DNA of 37,645 nt from an uncultured Clostridia bacterium (GCA_944381245.1 CALWKK010000008.1:1-37645); one strand, 5' to 3'. Counted from the first letter of the stretch, positions 21,518 through 29,809 are shown. Translations and numbers: made by a program. Notes: generated by a model not told the origin, from the sequence alone.

Positions 21518-21961
21518 ATGAAATGTATATATTGTGGATATTTTGATAGCAAAGTTATTGATTCAAGGTCAACTGACGATTCAACATCAATTAGGAGAAG
21601 AAGAGAATGTTTAAATTGTGGGAAAAGATTTACAACTTATGAAACTATTGAAACAACTCCTATGTTAGTTATTAAAAATGATGGAAGTCGACAACCTTTT
21701 GATCCTGAAAAAATTAAAAAAGGATTGATAAAGGCTTGTGAAAAACGAACTATTAGTATTGCTCAAATAGAAGATATTGTATCTGACATTGAAAAAACAC
21801 TATCCAATTCTTTAAATCAAGAAGTAAAATCTTCAGAAATAGGCGAATTAATTATGAAGAAATTAAAAGATATTGATGACATCGCCTATATTAGATTTGC
21901 TTGTGTTTATAGAAAATTTAAAGATGTTTCAAGTTTAATAGATTTTATAAATGTGAATTAA
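21518..21961 (+). CDS. nrdR: Transcriptional repressor NrdR
   Basis: A 147-residue repressor of ribonucleotide reductase genes. The N-terminal zinc ribbon has the four cysteines C3, C6, C31 and C34 with the DNA-contacting stretch [15 protein letters not shown] between them. The ATP-cone (about 48-138: [20 protein letters not shown] and on) senses ATP/dATP. The length and the opening MKCIYCG are standard. It is transcribed divergently from feoA and ends before a strong terminator. No ribonucleotide reductase gene is in the window, so its targets lie elsewhere. Confidence 0.98.
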   Translation: MKCIYCGYFDSKVIDSRSTDDSTSIRRRRECLNCGKRFTTYETIETTPMLVIKNDGSRQPFDPEKIKKGLIKACEKRTISIAQIEDIVSDIEKTLSNSLNQEVKSSEIGELIMKKLKDIDDIAYIRFACVYRKFKDVSSLIDFINVN

Positions 21962-21963
21962 TA

Positions 21964-21999
21964 AATAAAAAATGCAATATTAATTGCATTTTTTATTTG
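21964..21999 (+). terminator. Rho-independent terminator of nrdR
   Basis: AAAAAATGCAAT, a four-base loop and ATTGCATTTTTT form a stem of up to 12 pairs ending in a T-run, directly after the nrdR stop. Confidence 0.85.
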
Positions 22000-22077
22000 T
22001 TTCTTTTTAATATTTTTGTGGTATTTTGTAGATTTTTAGCATATATACAATTATAAGATAATTAAAAAGGAGTATTT

Positions 22078-22377
22078 TTGGAAACTTCGTTTTTAGATTT
22101 ACGCTGTAAAGAAGTTATTAATATCGTGGACGGAACACGATTAGGCCATATTATTGATATTGTTATAACATTAACAACTGGACAAATAAGTGGTATTGTT
22201 GTTCCAGGCAATAAATCTATACTAAGTTTTTTAAAGGGAGGGAACGATCTTTTTATTCCTTTTAGTCAAATTTGCAAAATTGGAGAAGATGCAATTTTAG
22301 TTGAACTTTATGGCGTTAATAATCCTATTCAAACAACTTATGATTTTAGAGCACAAAACAAACAACTCAAGAATTAA
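22078..22377 (+). CDS. ylmC: YlmC/YmxH family PRC-barrel protein
   Basis: A 99-residue protein with a PRC-barrel-like fold: it opens with FLDLRCKEVINIVDGTRLGHIIDI, the family hallmark, followed by GQISGIVVPG and a hydrophobic-loop segment (FLKGGNDLFIPFSQICKIGEDAILVEL). The start is a TTG at 22078, chosen because AAAGGAG lies just upstream and the family sequence begins here. YlmC/YmxH proteins are widespread in spore-forming Bacillota and linked to sporulation by expression, but the molecular role is not known. It is separated from nrdR by a terminator and converges with the RNase J gene, overlapping its end by four bases. Confidence 0.88.
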   Translation: METSFLDLRCKEVINIVDGTRLGHIIDIVITLTTGQISGIVVPGNKSILSFLKGGNDLFIPFSQICKIGEDAILVELYGVNNPIQTTYDFRAQNKQLKN

Positions 22378-24206
22378 CCCATTAATAATATTGTTATTAT
22401 CATTGGTCTTCTTTTTGTCCTTTTATAAATAAAACTTGAAAGAACCTTTTTAATATTTGCTTTTATTTCATTAGGATCAAAAGAACTTAAATCCTGTTCT
22501 TTTAAAGTATTTGCAATTATAGCTCTTGCGGACTGAGTAAAATCGTCTTGTTCATTATCATATACAACTCCCCTAGTTATTATAAATGAATCAAATCCGG
22601 CTCCTCCATAATCTTTCGAAGTCATATTAATTACAGCCACACAAAATCCTTCTTCGGAAAGTTGTTTCCTTTCTTTTAATACCGAACTACCTATATCACC
22701 CAATCCATATCCGTCAACAAGTCTAATTCCAGCAGTAACATAACCAGCCTGTCTAATATAATTTTCTCCCATTTCAATTTGCATACCTAATTCAGGCAAA
22801 ATAATATTTCGGCTCTCCATCCCCATGGAAATTGCTAATTCTTTATGTTGTTTTAAATGTCTATATTCACCATGCACTGGAATAAAGAATTTTGGACTGA
22901 CTAATGCATGAATTGTTTTTAATTCTTCTTGACAAGCATGCCCTGAAGCATGAACATCTGCAAGTTCATCATAAATTACATCTGCACCACTTTTAAAAAG
23001 CTGATTTATAACACCATAAACTGCTTTTTCATTTCCAGGAATTGGAGAAGCTGAAAATATGACAACATCACCTTCATCTATTTTTATTTTATTAAAGTCA
23101 CCGTTTGCAATACGTGTTAGCGCGCTTAAGGGTTCTCCTTGACTTCCGGTACATAATATAAGCAATTCACCATCGGCAAATTTATCAATTTTATCTATAT
23201 CTATAATATTATTTTTATTGTAAGAAATTTCACCTATTTTTGCCGCCGCTTCAGTTACATTAATCATACTTCTACCAGCAAAAGCAACCTTTCTCTTAAA
23301 TTTTTCAGCTAGAATTAATAATTGTTGAAGTCTGTGAACATTTGATGCAAATGTTGCAACAAATAATCTTTTCCCGATAAATTTTTCAAAAAGATCTTCA
23401 AGTGTTTTGCCAACATTTGATTCACTCATCGAGTAGCCTTTTCTACACACATTAGTACTTTCACATAAAAGCAAGTTAACGCCCTTTTTCCCTAATTCTC
23501 CAAATCTTGTTAAGTCTGTTATAACACCATCAATAGGTGCAAAATCTATTTTAAAATCTCCCGTATGAATAATATTGCCAATAGGAGTTGTTATGCATAA
23601 TCCTAAAGCTCCTGCTATTGAATGGCTAACCTTTATAAATTCAATTTGAAAATTACCAATTTTAAGTAAATTTTTAGGTTTAACTCTTATTGCCTTATAA
23701 TCAATTTTATGCTCTTGCATTTTATTATCAACAAGAGCTAATGTCATAGAGCTCCCATAAATAGGAACTTTTAATTCATTTAAAACGTATGGGAGTCCAC
23801 CTATATGATCTTCATGCCCGTGAGTTAAAATTATTGCTTTAACTTTTGACTTGTTAGCAATTAAATATGAAATATCAGGAACAACCAAATCTATGCCAGG
23901 AAAATCTCCTGTTGGAAATGCCAATCCCCCATCTATAACAATAATTTCATTATCATATTCAATTGCCGTTATATTTTTGCCAATTTCTCCTACTCCACCC
24001 AAAAAAGTTATCTTAACAGCTTTTTTATTCTTATTAGCTTGTTTAATATGTTTTACCAACTGCAATGAATTATTATTATCAATTTTATCTTTTTTATTTA
24101 TTTCCTGAATACTTGTATTTTTTTTATTTTTTTTTGTATATATTTTTTTATTTGTTTCAAAAGTAAGCTTTGCATCATTTGTATGCACTAAATTTTCATT
24201 TTCCAT
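22374..24206 (-). CDS. rnj: Ribonuclease J
   Basis: A 610-residue metallo-beta-lactamase/beta-CASP nuclease with endo- and 5'-to-3' exonuclease action in mRNA decay and rRNA maturation. The metal-binding motif HGHEDHIGG is at 129-137, followed by the later histidine motifs (SHSIAGALG, IIHTGDFKID) and the beta-CASP part (SASPIPGNEKAV, HASGHACQEELK, FFIPVHGEYRHL). Before the catalytic domain, which starts near residue 64 (VKITFLGGVGEIGKN), there is a Lys/Asn-rich extension that B. subtilis RNase J1 lacks. AAGGATG precedes the ATG. It lies 40 bases after the six-TM gene on the same strand and is probably the last gene of that operon. Whether it is J1- or J2-like is not decided here. Confidence 0.96.
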   Translation of the reverse strand: MENENLVHTNDAKLTFETNKKIYTKKNKKNTSIQEINKKDKIDNNNSLQLVKHIKQANKNKKAVKITFLGGVGEIGKNITAIEYDNEIIVIDGGLAFPTGDFPGIDLVVPDISYLIANKSKVKAIILTHGHEDHIGGLPYVLNELKVPIYGSSMTLALVDNKMQEHKIDYKAIRVKPKNLLKIGNFQIEFIKVSHSIAGALGLCITTPIGNIIHTGDFKIDFAPIDGVITDLTRFGELGKKGVNLLLCESTNVCRKGYSMSESNVGKTLEDLFEKFIGKRLFVATFASNVHRLQQLLILAEKFKRKVAFAGRSMINVTEAAAKIGEISYNKNNIIDIDKIDKFADGELLILCTGSQGEPLSALTRIANGDFNKIKIDEGDVVIFSASPIPGNEKAVYGVINQLFKSGADVIYDELADVHASGHACQEELKTIHALVSPKFFIPVHGEYRHLKQHKELAISMGMESRNIILPELGMQIEMGENYIRQAGYVTAGIRLVDGYGLGDIGSSVLKERKQLSEEGFCVAVINMTSKDYGGAGFDSFIITRGVVYDNEQDDFTQSARAIIANTLKEQDLSSFDPNEIKANIKKVLSSFIYKRTKRRPMIITILLMG

Positions 24207-24246
24207 AAATCATCCTTTTATTTTTATAATTTATTTAACCTTTTAA

Positions 24247-25185
24247 TTAAATAATATGAATAACATTTTTCAATTTATCTAATTCTTCTAACCTTTTGGG
24301 ACTTAAAACTGTATCTAAATCAACATAATATCTCATACCTTGGCTTCCAAAGAACATAACCATTTCAAAAACATAAAAAAATGCAACAAATAGTGGTATT
24401 GTTAAAGGAAAAGCAAAAGTTCCAAAAAGATAATTAACAGCTATAGCCAAAAGCATAATCATCATAGAAGTTGAAAAGACCTTTAAAAACCTTCTGCCTA
24501 CGGCATTAACACCTTTAACAAAGCCTTCAAATACTCCACAATCATAAACTATTATTGCCGGAGTCCATCCTGCCAAAAAACTATTTTTCAATCCAGTTAA
24601 AACAACGATAACCGAAACAATTATAAAAGGCATGAAATATATTATAACTCCACCTAAAGAACATAATCTCAAAGTCATTATAATTGCAAGAATTATTATA
24701 AAATTGAAAACAGCTTTAAGTAAAGTTTTAATAGATTGATATTTGACAGATTTTCCGAAAAATTTAATATAAGAACCAACAAATGAATAATTTGTTAAAC
24801 TGGACATATATCCAAATAATCTTTGAGCAACAGGCAAATCAGCCAATCCTAATATAAAAGGAAAAACAAAAAATAAAACAAAAATAATATAAGCTGATTC
24901 CCAAGCATGTAAAACAATAAAATTAGATAATACATTAAAAAATTCTACAAAAACATTATTTAAATTAATAAACAATTGAAAGGGATTTGTTGAGATATTA
25001 AAATTAATTATTACATTTCCAAATTTTTCTGCTAATCTATTAACTCCTATTGTTTCGCTTATTAAACCCAAGAAAGGAGATATTAATCCAATAATAATAC
25101 CACCAACAAACAAAAAATATAAAATTAATTTCCACACAATCGAAAAATTTGCAACTAATAATTTAGTTGAATTTTTAAACATCAT
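24247..25185 (-). CDS. Six-helix membrane protein of unknown function
   Basis: I do not recognise this 312-residue protein. It is strongly hydrophobic with about six membrane segments (near 15-40, 95-120, 160-185, 188-208, 240-270 and 262-285, the last two adjoining) and a short charged C-terminal tail (LSPKRLEELDKLKN). No catalytic motif was seen. The start is one of two tandem ATGs at 25185 and 25182, inside the end of the preceding HTH gene (11-base overlap), so its translation is coupled to it. Context with an ABC-ATPase-like protein suggests it could be the membrane partner, but it has no recognisable permease coupling motif. Confidence 0.75.
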   Translation of the reverse strand: MMFKNSTKLLVANFSIVWKLILYFLFVGGIIIGLISPFLGLISETIGVNRLAEKFGNVIINFNISTNPFQLFINLNNVFVEFFNVLSNFIVLHAWESAYIIFVLFFVFPFILGLADLPVAQRLFGYMSSLTNYSFVGSYIKFFGKSVKYQSIKTLLKAVFNFIIILAIIMTLRLCSLGGVIIYFMPFIIVSVIVVLTGLKNSFLAGWTPAIIVYDCGVFEGFVKGVNAVGRRFLKVFSTSMMIMLLAIAVNYLFGTFAFPLTIPLFVAFFYVFEMVMFFGSQGMRYYVDLDTVLSPKRLEELDKLKNVIHII

Positions 25186-25531
25186 AGTTTTTTACCACCA
25201 TATTATAAATTTCTTTCATATTTGTGTATATAATACAATCTTCAAATTTTTTTAAATTTAATCCTATTGTTTTATAAATTTTTTCTATTCTATAGATAAG
25301 TGTATTTCTATGAACAAAAGATTTAACAGATGCTTCAGATATATTTAAACCACTAGACATAAATACTTCAACGGCATCATTTAAAGGCTTATCTTCTAAG
25401 ATTTTAATTAAATTTTTATTTTTGAAAAAATTTTTATATTGAACAACTTTGATTTTTTTTCCAACCAAAACTTTAGTTGAAAACATCTTTTTATTATCTT
25501 CATCAAAGAAAAGTGTATTTTTTTTTAACAT
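25175..25531 (-). CDS. PucR-type C-terminal HTH protein (stand-alone)
   Basis: A 118-residue protein whose C-terminal half matches the PucR/CdaR helix-turn-helix (HTH_30) pattern: LNISEASVKSFVHRNTLIYRIEKIYKTIG, followed by the conserved acidic end. PucR regulators are normally much longer with an N-terminal sensory domain; here only about 55 residues precede the HTH, and these are basic and unrecognised. GGGG upstream of the ATG is a good ribosome site. It lies 21 bases after the ATPase-like gene and overlaps the membrane gene, so it is in the same operon. It may regulate that operon, but no operator was identified. Confidence 0.8.
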   Translation of the reverse strand: MLKKNTLFFDEDNKKMFSTKVLVGKKIKVVQYKNFFKNKNLIKILEDKPLNDAVEVFMSSGLNISEASVKSFVHRNTLIYRIEKIYKTIGLNLKKFEDCIIYTNMKEIYNMVVKNYDV

Positions 25532-25552
25532 AATTTCCCCAATAAACCAAAG

Positions 25553-26197
25553 CTATTCTTCAATAGAACCAAGTTTAAACTTTATTATCCTTTTTGTCAA
25601 GCTTTTTGCAATATCATTTGAGCTTGTTGCTATAACTAAAGTTGTCTTATTTTGTAAATAGTATTTTTTTATAATTTCAATAATAGTTTCTTTTTCATTA
25701 TTATTTAATTCTTCAAATATATTATCAATTAACACTAATTCTAAATTTCTCAAAGACAATCTAGCAAGAGATACTAAATACTTTTGAAATAATGTTAATT
25801 TATTAATTTTTTCATCTTTTAATTTTTCTATGTTAAATTCAATAAGTAAATTATTAATTTTCTCTTCAATTTGAGCTGTACTAATTTTTCGACATTTCAA
25901 AACATATTTTAAATTTTCATATACAGTTTTTTTATCTAAAAATATAGGAGAAACTGGCACATATCCCATTTCAATATCAACAGAAAAATCAATTTTTTTT
26001 AAAGGAATATCTTTTATATATATTTCTCCAGTATAATCTTTTTCAAGTTTACAAAGAGTTCTTATTAAGGTTGTTTTTCCACTATTTTTTTCCCCTAATA
26101 AGGCAACTGATTCACCCTTTTTTATATTTAAATTAATGTCATATAATGCGTAAAATTCTTTAGTGAATTTTAATTTTAAGTTTTTTACTAAAATCAT
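25553..26197 (-). CDS. ABC-ATPase-like protein with a degenerate active site
   Basis: The 214-residue protein has the ABC fold and an intact Walker A (GEKNSGKTT, 35-43), but the other catalytic elements are changed. The Q-loop Gln is Val82 (GYVPVSP), the signature LSGGQ reads LTLFQ (134-138), the Glu after the Walker B Asp is Asn159 (LVLIDNIFEE), and the switch His is Ser192 (VIATSS). It may therefore bind nucleotide without normal hydrolysis. The gene is otherwise intact, with AGAGGT before the ATG. It is followed by the PucR-type HTH gene and the six-TM gene, and RNase J lies at the end of the run. Confidence 0.85.
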   Translation of the reverse strand: MILVKNLKLKFTKEFYALYDINLNIKKGESVALLGEKNSGKTTLIRTLCKLEKDYTGEIYIKDIPLKKIDFSVDIEMGYVPVSPIFLDKKTVYENLKYVLKCRKISTAQIEEKINNLLIEFNIEKLKDEKINKLTLFQKYLVSLARLSLRNLELVLIDNIFEELNNNEKETIIEIIKKYYLQNKTTLVIATSSNDIAKSLTKRIIKFKLGSIEE

Positions 26198-26236
26198 AAT
26201 AACCTCTTTATTAATTTATATTAATATTTCTAAAAA

Positions 26237-26268
26237 AAAAAATCAACTAATTTCTTAGTTGATTTATT
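26237..26268 (-). terminator. Rho-independent terminator after the winged-helix gene
   Basis: AATCAACTAA and TTAGTTGATT form a 10-bp stem with a short loop; on the minus strand a long T-run follows. It closes the transcript of the terminase and winged-helix genes and separates it from the ATPase-like gene. Confidence 0.85.
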
Positions 26269-26276
26269 TAACAAAA

Positions 26277-26636
26277 TTAAAATATGACCTTTAACAAAAG
26301 TCCAATAACAAAGCTAAAAAGTGTTAAAAGAACAGTTCTTAAAATAATCCAGGCTGAATATCTTTTTTCTTTTTCAACATCTTTTTTAAAAAGAAGTCCC
26401 TTATTTTTCAGACTTACACAAAACATTTTACCTTTTTTGCCCTCAGTTTGTACATAATCAATAAAACCTTCTTTTGAGAGATAAAGCATGATTTCAGATA
26501 ATTCATTCATCGAAATTGAATAATTCTTTTTTTCTAATATACCTAAAATTTCGTCGGACGAAAATAAATGTGTTTTATTTTGTTCACATTCACCATATAT
26601 GTAATTCATAACCAATTTTTCTTTTTTATCAAGCAT
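26277..26636 (-). CDS. Winged-helix-like protein with C-terminal membrane anchor
   Basis: A 119-residue protein. Residues 1-75 look like a winged helix (MLDKKEKLVMNYIYGE, then SSDEILGILEKKNYSISMNELSEIMLYLSKEGFIDYV), with a wing-like strand pair (GKMFCVSLKNKGLLF). A charged linker leads to one hydrophobic helix at the end (about 97-118, ILRTVLLTLFSFVIGLLLKVIF), so it is tail-anchored. I recall similar conserved proteins of unknown function in Clostridia but cannot name a family. No ribosome site is visible before the ATG at 26636, which lies 22 bases after the terminase stop; translation may be coupled. A terminator follows it. Confidence 0.7.
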   Translation of the reverse strand: MLDKKEKLVMNYIYGECEQNKTHLFSSDEILGILEKKNYSISMNELSEIMLYLSKEGFIDYVQTEGKKGKMFCVSLKNKGLLFKKDVEKEKRYSAWIILRTVLLTLFSFVIGLLLKVIF

Positions 26637-26658
26637 TAATATTATTATTTCTAAAAAT

Positions 26659-28110
26659 TTATTTTTTAATTCTATTTGTTTTCCTCATAAAATCAATTCT
26701 TTTTATCAATTTTTCTTTATCTCTTTCTATTTCGTTTTTTATTTTTTTAACTTTCGGTGTTTCTGGTCTAGACATAATGTAATATCTTAATTCATCAAGA
26801 GAGTGATCATCTTTTTTAACCGGATGATCATTTTTTCCCCATGAATAACTTTTTATTTCTCTAATTAAATTAACACAATTTTTAAATATAAACAATCTAG
26901 AGTCTCCATTAGCATTTCTTAAATATGCTTTTACTCTATTAATACCTGTATACATATCTTTATTAACATTTGAATTAACATAAATCCCATTTTCCAAAAA
27001 TAATTCACTAACACTTTTAACACTAGCTAGTGTAGTTTGATTTGCAGCAGAATCAATCAGCGCCTCATATTTACCATCAAAAGATTTTTTCCAATTCAAT
27101 TTTTTACAAATATTTTTAATAATATTTGAATGGTAAACAACATCTTTACCAGCTTCAAAATGTTCAGCAATGACATAAACATTTCCATCAAAATCAACTG
27201 CATACCAATGTGCCGATAAAGGGTTGTTTAAACCAGGATCAATAGATATTTTGTCATACCAATCTTGTGGAATATCAAACGGATCAATAACATGAATTGA
27301 CATATCAAACTCTGGATAAACAAGTCCGCCGACAGTCATAAAGTTTCCAAAACATCTTGTTTTTAATTCCTCTTCGCTCATTGATTTCTTCATATTTACA
27401 ATTTCTTTTTTATCCAAATATGGATTATCATCCCAATTCATACTTATAGACCACACTTCATCATCATTAAAAGAATTAAGGTATATTTCATCATACACCC
27501 AAGTTAATCCTTTTAAAGGTGTCATTGTTCCATATATTTCACCTTTTGTATCCAAAATTCTCATTTTACATTCTCTATATATTTCTTCTGGGGGCTCTTC
27601 ATCGAACCAAACATAATTAAGTGAAGTCCCTTGAAATTTTTCCCTACCCTGATCGCAACTTTTAAAACCTATTTTACTTAATCCACCAAAAATATTTTTT
27701 ATCAATATATAATCAACAACTCCATTCTGGGGGAATTCCTTCGAACCATTTTCCATAACCACATCTTCCATCCACTCAGGTTTTAAATAATGAAATATTT
27801 TGCTTTGCGCAACATCTCTTTGCACTTGTTTCGATAATGACACAACCCATATGAAAATATTATTTTTATTTTCTCTATATGGATGTATTCCTCGTGCTAA
27901 CCAAACAGTTTCAACTGCACCACATTCAGTTTTTCCACTTCGATTTCCACCAAATATCCATCTATTTCTTTTTTGACATTTATGAAACTCCATCTGTTTT
28001 TTATGTAATATTTTCCCTTTATTATATTTATCAATAAAATTATGATTGTTTCTGTAGTTTATTTCATTATCAATTTCTTTTATTAATTGTAATATTTCAT
28101 TTTTATTCAT
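26659..28110 (-). CDS. Phage-type terminase large subunit (orphan)
   Basis: The start is the ATG at 28110 with AGGAG five bases upstream; a longer frame reaches 28167 without a ribosome site. The 483-residue protein has both domains of a DNA-packaging motor: an ATPase with Walker A GGNRSGKT (54-61), Walker B VWFDEE (167-172) and the coupling motif GTMTP (194-198), and an RNase-H-like nuclease with acidic residues at D291 (SIDPG), D353 (LIDSAA) and D435/D439 (DDHSLDEL). All are intact, so it may be functional. No portal, capsid, small terminase or integrase gene lies nearby; the neighbours are a membrane SH3-like gene (divergent), the winged-helix gene and housekeeping genes. It may be a domesticated phage or gene-transfer-agent component. 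Confidence 0.88.
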   Translation of the reverse strand: MNKNEILQLIKEIDNEINYRNNHNFIDKYNKGKILHKKQMEFHKCQKRNRWIFGGNRSGKTECGAVETVWLARGIHPYRENKNNIFIWVVSLSKQVQRDVAQSKIFHYLKPEWMEDVVMENGSKEFPQNGVVDYILIKNIFGGLSKIGFKSCDQGREKFQGTSLNYVWFDEEPPEEIYRECKMRILDTKGEIYGTMTPLKGLTWVYDEIYLNSFNDDEVWSISMNWDDNPYLDKKEIVNMKKSMSEEELKTRCFGNFMTVGGLVYPEFDMSIHVIDPFDIPQDWYDKISIDPGLNNPLSAHWYAVDFDGNVYVIAEHFEAGKDVVYHSNIIKNICKKLNWKKSFDGKYEALIDSAANQTTLASVKSVSELFLENGIYVNSNVNKDMYTGINRVKAYLRNANGDSRLFIFKNCVNLIREIKSYSWGKNDHPVKKDDHSLDELRYYIMSRPETPKVKKIKNEIERDKEKLIKRIDFMRKTNRIKK

Positions 28111-28160
28111 TCTCTCTCCTAAAATAATAACAATTTTAATGTTTTTAGACATTTTTCTAC

Positions 28161-28189
28161 TTTTCAATTTTAAAACAGGCTTTTATAAT
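28161..28189 (+). promoter_or_regulatory. Promoter of the SH3-like membrane gene, placed for a leaderless mRNA
   Basis: TTTTCA (28161-28166) and TATAAT (28184-28189) are 17 bases apart. The ATG at 28196 begins seven bases after the -10 box, so the transcript should start at the ATG itself. The -10 is perfect and the -35 matches consensus at four of six positions. Confidence 0.6.
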
Positions 28190-28195
28190 TTAGTT

Positions 28196-29083
28196 ATGAT
28201 AAAAAAAACATTAGCTACAAAAACTTTTTTTTCATATATATTAATAGCTTTAATTATGTTTTTTTTTATTATTAATATTAATTCATATTTCTCAATTAGA
28301 ATTTCATATGCGCAAAATAATGATGTTTATTATGCAAAAATAATATCTTCTAATATTAAATTATATAAATCAACTAATGGAATAGAAGATGTTGATAATA
28401 TATATTTTGTTATTCCACAAAGTTATTTTGTACAAATACAAAATTGTGAAAATGACAATTATTATAAAGCAACTTACATTGATACCGTTGGCTATGTGAA
28501 AAAAGATGAAGTACAATGCGTTAAAGGAATTCCACAAAATCCTTTTGCAACAGCAAGTTTTAGAATTTTTATTCCTGGAGGAGTTGAACTTCGCTCTTCT
28601 CCCACACAATCAGAAGGATTAAACACCGTCGCTAACTTAAACTTTCTTGAAACTAATTTAAAATTTTACGGAAGCATTGATGGTGAAGAAGCTATAAGTT
28701 ACAAATCATCTATATGGTATTATTGTAAATATATAAAAAACGGAAGTGAAATTAAAGGTTATGTTTACAGTGCATTTTGTGATTTATTAACATCAATTCC
28801 AACAAATAATGAAAATCTAGAATATATAGAAGAACCTGATTTTAGTATACCAACTCAAGGCCAACCATCAATCGCACCCGAAGACCCCATAAGCGAACTT
28901 CCTTCCGTAACTCAAATCATAATAATAATAGCTGTTTGTTTGCCTTGCATCTTTATTATTTATTTGTTATTTAAACCAACCAAAATAACAACAAATTCAA
29001 TTGATCTCATAACGGACAAATCTAAAAATAAAAACAAAAAGAAAAAAAACAAACATCTAGACTATTACGAATATGAAGAATAA
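28196..29083 (+). CDS. Membrane-anchored SH3-like protein
   Basis: The start is placed at the ATG at 28196 (MIKKTLATKTFF) because the promoter lies directly before it; an in-frame ATG at 28139 has no ribosome site. The 295-residue product has an N-terminal hydrophobic segment (about 12-37) that could be a signal peptide or anchor (cleavage near ISYAQ is possible). Then come two beta-rich SH3-like regions (IKLYKSTNG to GYVKKDEV; then VELRSSPTQSEG to KGYVYSAFC), a Pro/Glu-rich linker, a second hydrophobic helix (about 237-258), and a Lys-rich cytoplasmic tail ending YYEYEE. The SH3-like part should face the cell wall. Its 3' end overlaps the convergent sigma-like gene by 19 bases. Confidence 0.78.
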   Translation: MIKKTLATKTFFSYILIALIMFFFIININSYFSIRISYAQNNDVYYAKIISSNIKLYKSTNGIEDVDNIYFVIPQSYFVQIQNCENDNYYKATYIDTVGYVKKDEVQCVKGIPQNPFATASFRIFIPGGVELRSSPTQSEGLNTVANLNFLETNLKFYGSIDGEEAISYKSSIWYYCKYIKNGSEIKGYVYSAFCDLLTSIPTNNENLEYIEEPDFSIPTQGQPSIAPEDPISELPSVTQIIIIIAVCLPCIFIIYLLFKPTKITTNSIDLITDKSKNKNKKKKNKHLDYYEYEE

Positions 29084-29643
29084 GCGCTTTTTGTTAAACT
29101 TTTAATAACGCCTTTTATATAATTAGTTTCATTTTGACAAAAGATATTTCCCATTTCTTTGTTTGTCCCAGAAAAAAACTCAGCTGAAGAAAAATAAGCT
29201 TCCATTATCCATCCTTCCGAATTAAATTTATTAAAAAAATAATTTTCAGTAAAATTATTTGAAATTAACCATTGTTCTAAATCAACATATGCTTTTTGGA
29301 GTCTTCTAAAATACGTTCTATCACTTATTCCAAAAATTTTTGAAATTTCTGAACTTGTTCTGCCATCTATATGTTTTAATATTAAAATTTTTGCAGATAT
29401 TCTATCTATTTCTTTTAAAGCATTAACACATATTAAATTTAAATTTATTAAATTGATTTTTGTTTGTGATAAATTTATTATAAAATTACTAACCGCTTCG
29501 GAACTTTGCTCTATTATATTTTTTGTATTAACATAAGCAGAAGATAATGCTTTTTTATAAATTACATGATCAATCGCGTTTATAACTTTATTCAAATGTC
29601 GTTTAACAATCATTATTGTCCTAGCCCAAGTTTTTAATTCCAT
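29065..29643 (-). CDS. Sigma-70 region 4-like HTH protein
   Basis: A 192-residue protein with a helical N-terminus (MELKTWARTIMIVKRHL) and a central helix-turn-helix resembling sigma-70 region 4 (about 82-128: RISAKILILKHIDGRTSSEISKIFGISDRTYFRRLQKAYVDLE). No region 2 is seen, so it is not a full sigma factor. Proteins of this build are often phage late-gene regulators or sigma-like activators. It has a clear AAGGAG site and a good promoter. Its closeness to the orphan terminase suggests they belong together, though the SH3-like gene lies between them on the other strand. Phage origin is an inference. Confidence 0.75.
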   Translation of the reverse strand: MELKTWARTIMIVKRHLNKVINAIDHVIYKKALSSAYVNTKNIIEQSSEAVSNFIINLSQTKINLINLNLICVNALKEIDRISAKILILKHIDGRTSSEISKIFGISDRTYFRRLQKAYVDLEQWLISNNFTENYFFNKFNSEGWIMEAYFSSAEFFSGTNKEMGNIFCQNETNYIKGVIKSLTKSAYSSYS

Positions 29644-29679
29644 AATTTCTCCTTATTCCAAATTTTTTAATTAAAAAAA

Positions 29680-29709
29680 ATTATAATTTTACAAATTAAT
29701 TATTGTCAA
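29680..29709 (-). promoter_or_regulatory. Promoter of the sigma-like gene
   Basis: A perfect TTGACA (29709-29704) and a perfect TATAAT (29685-29680) are 18 bases apart on the minus strand, 36 bases before the ATG at 29643. The leader carries AAGGAG just before the start. Confidence 0.8.
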
Positions 29710-29809
29710 TGAAGACTGACAAAATTTTACTAATTTTTGTAAAAAAATCAAAATGAAATAAGAATATTTTTACAAAATTCGACAAAATATAAAATATTGC
29801 AACAAAAAA

